Shown in pieces: positions 59,571 through 64,000 of a DNA stretch of 64,000 bases (the stretch's first letter is position 1; each line of letters opens with the position of its first letter). The notes below the pieces were generated by a model. That model was not told the DNA's origin. It ran no database searches and was given only the letters and a program-made list of their open reading frames with translations. The stretch is from JAWLHU01 sp049324875 (lineage in GTDB: Bacteria; Bacillota; Sulfobacillia; Symbiobacteriales; Symbiobacteriaceae). The stretch covers positions 21,965-85,964 of the forward strand of contig JBMONC010000050.1 of assembly GCA_049324875.1 (NCBI GenBank), written 5' to 3'. The position numbers and the translations under genes are program-made.

Positions 59571-60505
59571 TGATCCAGCAGGCAACCGGTCTCTTTCTGT
59601 CCCAGGATGATGCCGCTCTCTTCTACCGCCGCTGGTACCTGGACCCGGGTGTTCGGCCGCGCCGCTCCGTGGCCGGGCGCACGACCCCGGTGATCATCGT
59701 CCACGGCGCCTGGGAGGATTCCGGACTCTACGAGCATGTGGCCGAGTTCTTCGCCGGCCACGGGGCGCAGGTCTGGGCCATGGACCTGAGGGGCCACGGG
59801 CGCTCTGCGGGTCAGCGGATGTATGTACGGCAGTTTGAGGACTACCTGACGGACCTGGATGTGCTGGTGAACAACGTCACCTGGGAGACCGGGGTCCGGC
59901 CGGTCCTGGTGGGTCACTCGATGGGCGGGCTGATCTGCCTGCGCTATGCGCTGGAGCGCCAGCAGAAGCTGGCCGCCGTGGCGGTCACCTCCCCGTGGCT
60001 CCGCACCCGGATCCGGGTGGCCAAGCCCCTGCTGAAGGTGGTCCCGCTGCTCAGCCTGCTGGTGCCGCGGCTGCCCATCCCCTGGAAGCTGCCCAGGGCG
60101 GCCCGCACGGTCAACGGGGTGGTCCGGCGGACCAAGACAGGGCCTGAGAAGCCTGTGGTCACGCCGCGCTGGTTCCACGTGATGCGGCGGGCCCAGGAGG
60201 AAGTGACCAGCCGGATCGGAGAGCTGACCCTGCCGCTGCTGATGATGCAGGGGACGGAGGACCGGTACGTCTGGCCCGAAGCGATGCGGGCGGTCTTCGA
60301 CCAGGCCGGATCGGCCACCAAGACCTACCGGGTTTACCCGGGAAGGTACCACAACATCCTGCACGACGAGGGCTTCGACCAGGTGCTGACCGAGACGCGC
60401 GACTGGCTGCTCCTCTCCGTTGCGCCGGTGCCCGTGCCGGGCGCACCCGTCCATGCGCCGGCAGCGCGCAGGCTGGTGACCGAGCGGGCGGTGGAGAGCC
60501 CGTAA
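59570..60505 (+). CDS. Alpha/beta hydrolase, monoacylglycerol lipase/lysophospholipase-like
   Basis: A protein of 311 residues. The oxyanion start VIIVHGAWEDSG, the MDLRGHGRSAGQR motif, nucleophile elbow VGHSMGG, the acid in MQGTEDRYV and His in YPGRYHNILHDE match the PldB/MGL family, which removes acyl chains from glycerol lipids. Translationally coupled to the RCC1-like gene and facing a LuxR-type regulator. Followed by a hairpin-free gap and a small membrane protein gene. Confidence 0.88.
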   Translation: MIQQATGLFLSQDDAALFYRRWYLDPGVRPRRSVAGRTTPVIIVHGAWEDSGLYEHVAEFFAGHGAQVWAMDLRGHGRSAGQRMYVRQFEDYLTDLDVLVNNVTWETGVRPVLVGHSMGGLICLRYALERQQKLAAVAVTSPWLRTRIRVAKPLLKVVPLLSLLVPRLPIPWKLPRAARTVNGVVRRTKTGPEKPVVTPRWFHVMRRAQEEVTSRIGELTLPLLMMQGTEDRYVWPEAMRAVFDQAGSATKTYRVYPGRYHNILHDEGFDQVLTETRDWLLLSVAPVPVPGAPVHAPAARRLVTERAVESP

Positions 60506-60633
60506 CGCCTCGCATCAAGATTCTCGTGGAATGGTAAAACCCTTCCAAACAGTACGACATGCCGAGCGATGATTCCTCCCCCCTGGCGCCGGCGGGGCCT
60601 GTCCACCAGAACAGCGGCGAAGGAGTTGGCAGC

Positions 60634-60774
60634 GTGTTCGAACCCCTGAGCGAATGGAGCAAGCGGATTATGGCGGCTGTGGTGGTGCTGGCCCTTGCCC
60701 TGGCCTTCCTCGGGCGCATGTTGGTGGAGGCGGGTCTCAGCCTGGCTGCGCTGGGCAGGGGGTCGCACGAATAG
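60634..60774 (+). CDS. Small single-helix membrane protein (46 aa)
   Basis: A 46-residue protein with one transmembrane helix (IMAAVVVLALALAFLGRMLV). GTG 60634 has AAGGAG eight bases upstream; an ATG at 60559 without a good site would add 25 residues. A clear terminator follows. No family recognised. Confidence 0.5.
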   Translation: MFEPLSEWSKRIMAAVVVLALALAFLGRMLVEAGLSLAALGRGSHE

Positions 60775-60782
60775 CGGTGCAG

Positions 60783-60813
60783 GGCGTCTGCCGGAGGTGG
60801 CAGGCGCCTTTTC
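60783..60813 (+). terminator. Rho-independent terminator after the 46-aa protein gene
   Basis: GGCGTCTGCC/GGCAGGCGCC 10-bp stem, one G-U pair, 6-base loop, then TTTTCTG. Confidence 0.8.
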
Positions 60814-61016
60814 TGTGGCCATCAGACCGTTTCCGGGGCCGGGCGGCGCTCTCCTGTCAGATGAGACCGCCCGGCCAGAACAGGAGGAGCCCTCCCTTCC
60901 ACGAATAACTGACCAACTTGTTCCATAACTTTGACAAACAGACGGACTGGGATCGCTGCGGCTCACATCGCTTCTCCCAAGCACCTGAGCCGGGCGGCGG
61001 AAGGGGGGCCTTCGGT

Positions 61017-61889
61017 ATGAAGCGAGTTCTGGCTTGTGTGCTGGGGATTCTGTTGTTCACGTCCCTCACGGCCCGTGCAGCGGAGGGGCCGGCGACGCAG
61101 GAGGAGGTGGTGGCGCTCCTTGTGCGCAGCATCACCCGGGCGGAGTCCGACCCCCGCGCGGTCGCAGCCGCCCTGGGGGAGCATGGGATTCGCTTCGCCG
61201 GCTTCCACCAGCGGACCATCACCCTGGCCTTCGACGGCCAGGAGGTCCACGTGACAGGCGACCGGAGCCGGACGATGGGCGCCGACCTGGTGCCCCGCGG
61301 CGGGGCCGTCGAACCGGCACCCGCATCCGACCCGTCCGTGGCGGCGGGGGAGAAGACCGACCTGACCCTGACCATGTGGCTCTACGAGTGGCGGCGGTAC
61401 GACGGCACCTACCGGGAGCAGACCATGGTCAGCGGCCACTGGTCCAACACCGAGTACTCCTGGATGGATGATCCGGCCGACGTGATCGACCTGCGCTGGA
61501 TCGTGGGCGACATCGTCTACCTCTCCTCCACCCCCTTCGACGGGGTGCAGCGGGATCAGCACACCCAGGGGATCGCCAGCTTCACGGTGGATGATCAGGT
61601 CGCCGACTGGGACCTGTTTGTCAACTTCCGCCCCGTCTCATCTGATGTCTACGGCCGGTGGACCAACGTGTTTGTCAACTACTCCCACACCTGGTGGGGC
61701 GCCCGGCTTTCGGTGCAGCTGGGTGCCGGCCCCACCGGGAGCACCGGCAACATCACCATCAACACCGATGCGCAGACCTGGACAGAGGGGACCGGACTGG
61801 CCTTCCGGATTGGGTCGGGGGAGAGCCGCGGACCCGTGCAGACGGGCGTGCCCGGAGATCCGGTCGAAACGGCGGGCGAATTGAGGTGA
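61017..61889 (+). CDS. Exported protein of unknown function
   Basis: A protein of 290 residues with a signal peptide (MKRVLACVLGILLFTSLTARAA). The mature part has an Ala/Glu-rich helical start and a Trp/Tyr-rich beta C-terminal half (LTLTMWLYEWRRYDGTYR, then NYSHTWWGARLSV). A GGGGGG site precedes the ATG. It is followed 6 bp later by another exported protein in the same unit. No family recognised. Confidence 0.65.
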   Translation: MKRVLACVLGILLFTSLTARAAEGPATQEEVVALLVRSITRAESDPRAVAAALGEHGIRFAGFHQRTITLAFDGQEVHVTGDRSRTMGADLVPRGGAVEPAPASDPSVAAGEKTDLTLTMWLYEWRRYDGTYREQTMVSGHWSNTEYSWMDDPADVIDLRWIVGDIVYLSSTPFDGVQRDQHTQGIASFTVDDQVADWDLFVNFRPVSSDVYGRWTNVFVNYSHTWWGARLSVQLGAGPTGSTGNITINTDAQTWTEGTGLAFRIGSGESRGPVQTGVPGDPVETAGELR

Positions 61890-61895
61890 CCAGGG

Positions 61896-62435
61896 GTGAA
61901 GCTTCCGGCAAGGCTGGCAGCAGCGGTACTGGCGCTTCTCGCATGCGCCGTCCTGACGGGCATGTTGCTGCCAGACCGAAGAGGACCAGAGGATCTGCAG
62001 GTGCGGGCGGAGGTGGAGGAGCGGGCCGACGGACTGCTGGAGCTCCGCCTGGTGTGGCACTGGGATGACCCGCTGAGCCTGGAGCTCGGCCCCAGACGGG
62101 AGGAGCTGCTGGCCGTCTCCTTCGACACCCGCGAGCTGCTCTTCGAGTCGGAGGAGGCCTCCTATGGGGTGGGGGTGAACGGGGAGAGCCTGAGCCTCCT
62201 GCAGCAGGTGGCAGGCTTTAACGGCGCACGCCGGTTCTTCGTCGTCCCCCAGGGGCGGGACGGGAGGGCCCGGGTGGTGCTGCGACCCACCCGCAGGGAG
62301 GGCGGCAGCCACGGGCTGATCCAGATCCACGCCGTGGTCGACCCCGATCAGGGAGAGGCCGCCGTGCGGGAGTTACTGGTAGCCACACCGGAGCTCCTCC
62401 GGGCAGGAAGTGGCCCGACCAACTCCGAAACGTAG
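61896..62435 (+). CDS. Exported or membrane-anchored protein of unknown function
   Basis: A protein of 179 residues with an N-terminal hydrophobic segment (LAAAVLALLACAVLTGMLL) and a beta-rich body. GTG 61896 lies just after a GAGGTGA site, and its stop codon is inside the stem of a strong hairpin. It forms a two-gene unit with the preceding exported protein. No family recognised. Confidence 0.6.
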   Translation: MKLPARLAAAVLALLACAVLTGMLLPDRRGPEDLQVRAEVEERADGLLELRLVWHWDDPLSLELGPRREELLAVSFDTRELLFESEEASYGVGVNGESLSLLQQVAGFNGARRFFVVPQGRDGRARVVLRPTRREGGSHGLIQIHAVVDPDQGEAAVRELLVATPELLRAGSGPTNSET

Positions 62436-62466
62436 AAGGGACGGCCGCCTGGCCGTCCCTTCTACG
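62431..62466 (+). terminator. Very strong hairpin overlapping the preceding stop codon
   Basis: A perfect 16-bp stem from CGTAGAAGGGACGGCC to its complement, with a 4-base loop, containing the TAG stop of the previous gene. There is no clean T-run after it; the next gene starts 27 bp later. Confidence 0.6.
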
Positions 62467-62493
62467 CGATGGCAGGTTGAGGTGAGAGCATCG

Positions 62494-63285
62494 TTGGCCG
62501 ATCGAGAGGTGCCCCTGACCGCACCGGAGCCCCCCGAGGGGTGGGGGTCCTGGCTCCAGCGGGTGATGGACAGGCTCCATGCTGCCTTCGGGCCGCGCCA
62601 CTGGTGGCCCGCTGTCACCGCCCCGCCCCCGGCCAAGGCCGGCCCCTTTGAGATGATCGCCGGGGCGATCCTGGTCCAGAACGTGGCCTGGACCAATACC
62701 GAACGAGCGCTGCTGGCCCTGGAGCGGGCCGGCCTGCTCGACCTGATGGCCCTGCACGCCGCTCCGGTGGAGGTTGTGGAGCCGCTGATCCGCCCCGCCG
62801 GCTACTTCCGGCAGAAGGCCAAGAAGCTGAAGCGCTTCGCCGCCCATGTGGCGGAGCGCTACGGCGGCGACCTTGCGGCGATGCTCCGCCGCCCGCTGCC
62901 CGATCTGCGGGAGGAGCTGCTGGGGTTGAACGGGATCGGGCCGGAGACCTGCGACTGCATCCTCTGCTACGCTGCGGGCAAGCCGGTGATGGCGATGGAC
63001 ACCTACACCCGCCGCATCTTCGCCCGGGTGGGCATCTTCCCGGAGACCATCCGCTACGAGGAGATGCAGGCCTTCTTCCACCGCTACCTCCCGGAGGATG
63101 CCGACCTCCGGGGCGAGTACCACGCCCAGGTGGACACCCTGGGCCACCGGATCTGCCTCAAGAGCCGCCCGGCCTGCGGCCAGTGCCCGCTGGCCGACCT
63201 CTGCCGGCGGGTCGGGGTCGACCAGACCGCCGGGGAAGGGCGAGACCCGGCGCCCTGGGCCCGGGAGCAAGGGGCGGGGGGGTAG
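62494..63285 (+). CDS. HhH-GPD DNA glycosylase, MagIII/endonuclease III-like with 4Fe-4S cluster
   Basis: About 263 residues. The helix-hairpin-helix LLGLNGIGPETCDCILCYA and the catalytic Asp in VMAMDTYTRR match the MagIII branch, where the lysine of endonuclease III (GxGRKTA) is replaced; here PET is found. The iron-sulfur loop CLKSRPACGQCPLADLC is intact. It should excise alkylated bases without lyase activity. TTG 62494 follows GAGGTGAG; GTG 62482 is the alternative. The frame is open upstream through the hairpin but that is not coding. Confidence 0.87.
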   Translation: MADREVPLTAPEPPEGWGSWLQRVMDRLHAAFGPRHWWPAVTAPPPAKAGPFEMIAGAILVQNVAWTNTERALLALERAGLLDLMALHAAPVEVVEPLIRPAGYFRQKAKKLKRFAAHVAERYGGDLAAMLRRPLPDLREELLGLNGIGPETCDCILCYAAGKPVMAMDTYTRRIFARVGIFPETIRYEEMQAFFHRYLPEDADLRGEYHAQVDTLGHRICLKSRPACGQCPLADLCRRVGVDQTAGEGRDPAPWAREQGAGG

Positions 63286-63288
63286 CCG

Positions 63289-63834
63289 GTGAGAATTATC
63301 TTCAAGGATAAGCAGAACTCCTCCGGCACGATCAAGGATGGCGAGATCGTGCTCTACATCTCCAGCCGCCTGCCGGCAGGGGAGCAGCAGCGGCACATCG
63401 AGATCCTGACCCGGCGGCTGACCCCCCGGCTGGAACGGGCGCAGCGGATGGCGCTGGACCTGGCCCGCAAGGGGCCGCCCCCGGTGCTCAGCCCGTCACC
63501 GGTCACGGATGACGCCGCCCTGGAGCGCTGGGCGCAGGAGATCAACGCCCGCCACTACGGCTTCCGGATGGGCCGGGTGCGCTTCCGCAAGCAGGAGTCC
63601 CGTTGGGGTTCCTGCAGCGGCCGGACCCTGAACATCCAGATCAGCCACCGGCTGCGGGGCGGCCCCCACGAGTTGCTGGAGTATGTGCTGATCCACGAGA
63701 TCGCCCACCTGGGACAGATGAACCACAGCCCCAGGTTCTGGGCGTTGGTGGAGCGGGCCTGCCCCGACTGGCGTGAGAGGCGGCGGCTGCTCCGCCGGTA
63801 CGAGGAGTACCTGCGCGGCCTGCCGCCCGAGTAG
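63289..63834 (+). CDS. YgjP/M48-like metal-dependent hydrolase (DUF45)
   Basis: A protein of 181 residues. The core HEIAHLGQMNHSPRFW contains the HExxH zinc site with a downstream His, and RKQESRWGSCSGRTLNIQISHRL is the matching upstream motif of the YgjP (DUF45) family. In several bacteria such genes sit beside restriction systems, but no such system is present here. GTG start 63289 is three bases after the glycosylase gene, so the two are co-transcribed. Confidence 0.92.
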   Translation: MRIIFKDKQNSSGTIKDGEIVLYISSRLPAGEQQRHIEILTRRLTPRLERAQRMALDLARKGPPPVLSPSPVTDDAALERWAQEINARHYGFRMGRVRFRKQESRWGSCSGRTLNIQISHRLRGGPHELLEYVLIHEIAHLGQMNHSPRFWALVERACPDWRERRRLLRRYEEYLRGLPPE

Positions 63835-63860
63835 GACCGCGCCAAAAGGCAGGGAGACAG

Positions 63861-64000
63861 ATGAAGCGCAGAGCTGGCATCATCATCGCCCTTCTCCTCC
63901 TGGGCGCAGCGGCGCTCCTCCTCAGCCGAAGCGGCGGGGAGCGGAGCGGGCCGCGCCCCTGGAAGAGCCCGTCAGCCGCAGAACTGCAGCGCTTCCGGGA
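63861..64000 (+). CDS. Partial gene cut by the window end; membrane-anchored protein start
   Basis: The first 46 residues begin MKRRAGIIIALLLLGAAALL, a signal peptide or membrane anchor, then a Ser/Pro/Arg-rich stretch. A GGGAGA site precedes the ATG. The gene continues beyond base 64000, so its product cannot be named. Confidence 0.5.
   Translation, partial: MKRRAGIIIALLLLGAAALLLSRSGGERSGPRPWKSPSAAELQRFR

Noticed and set aside
63289..63834. Restriction-modification or other defence link of the YgjP-type hydrolase
   Set aside because: No restriction or methylase gene is nearby; it is coupled to a DNA glycosylase gene only.

Overview
The window is about 64 kb of GC-rich DNA with tightly packed genes. 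It reads like a high-GC Bacillota (Firmicute) of the Symbiobacterium/thermophilic Clostridia kind. Support comes from Firmicute-style RNA switches (an FMN riboswitch, a ykkC-type riboswitch followed by a T-box), a SipW-type signal peptidase, a SpoVB-like flippase, many GTG/TTG starts behind strong GGAGG ribosome sites, and class II FBP aldolase. The genus is inference. No rRNA, tRNA, phage, transposase or CRISPR array was seen.

Layout. 24-3185 (minus): sugar-nucleotide epimerase and O-antigen-ligase/TPR protein. 3332-8104 (minus): riboflavin operon ribD-ribE-ribBA-ribU-ribH under an FMN riboswitch. 8220-11311 (plus): two-gene cassette of lower GC, a HEPN-like protein and an 889-residue protein with two P-loop modules; this is the best candidate for an undescribed, defence-like system. 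11497-15075: heterodimeric ABC exporter. 15088-15321: palindromic repeat with a second copy at 41645-41953. 15484-19246: surface-protein cassette (three exported proteins, SipW-like peptidase, DUF5305-like protein). 19248-25325: MFS exporter, flippase, MarR regulator, pheA, receiver protein and HD-GYP protein.

25451-35465: branched-chain amino-acid locus. One promoter reads through a ykkC-family (probably ppGpp) riboswitch and a leucine-type T-box into ilvN-ilvC-leuA-ilvE-(DJ-1-like)-ilvD, with ilvB at the far end. GC-rich palindromes and tandem repeats sit in its gaps. 35547-45208: PilZ protein, fba, PfkB kinase, metY, CoA-binding protein, a 5'-3' exonuclease, small proteins, ECF sigma factor, LysR regulator and M42 peptidase. 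45371-55730: DUF5667-like exported protein, small proteins, rRNA-methyltransferase-like protein, hpt, GntR regulator with a clear self-operator, OsmC-like, LysE-like, SNF2 helicase, gluQ, cyclophilin lipoprotein. 55784-64000: large LuxR/ATPase regulator divergent from RCC1-like and lysophospholipase-like genes, two exported unknowns, a MagIII/EndoIII-like glycosylase, a YgjP-type hydrolase and a gene cut by the window end.

Four 100-N gaps are present. Three (4141-4240, 33571-33670, 46264-46363) have exactly 127 bp of identical sequence on both sides, which looks like an assembler overlap left unmerged; the interrupted ribU and ilvB genes are therefore probably intact. Start codons were chosen from ribosome-site spacing and family N-termini; promoters and terminators are read by eye.
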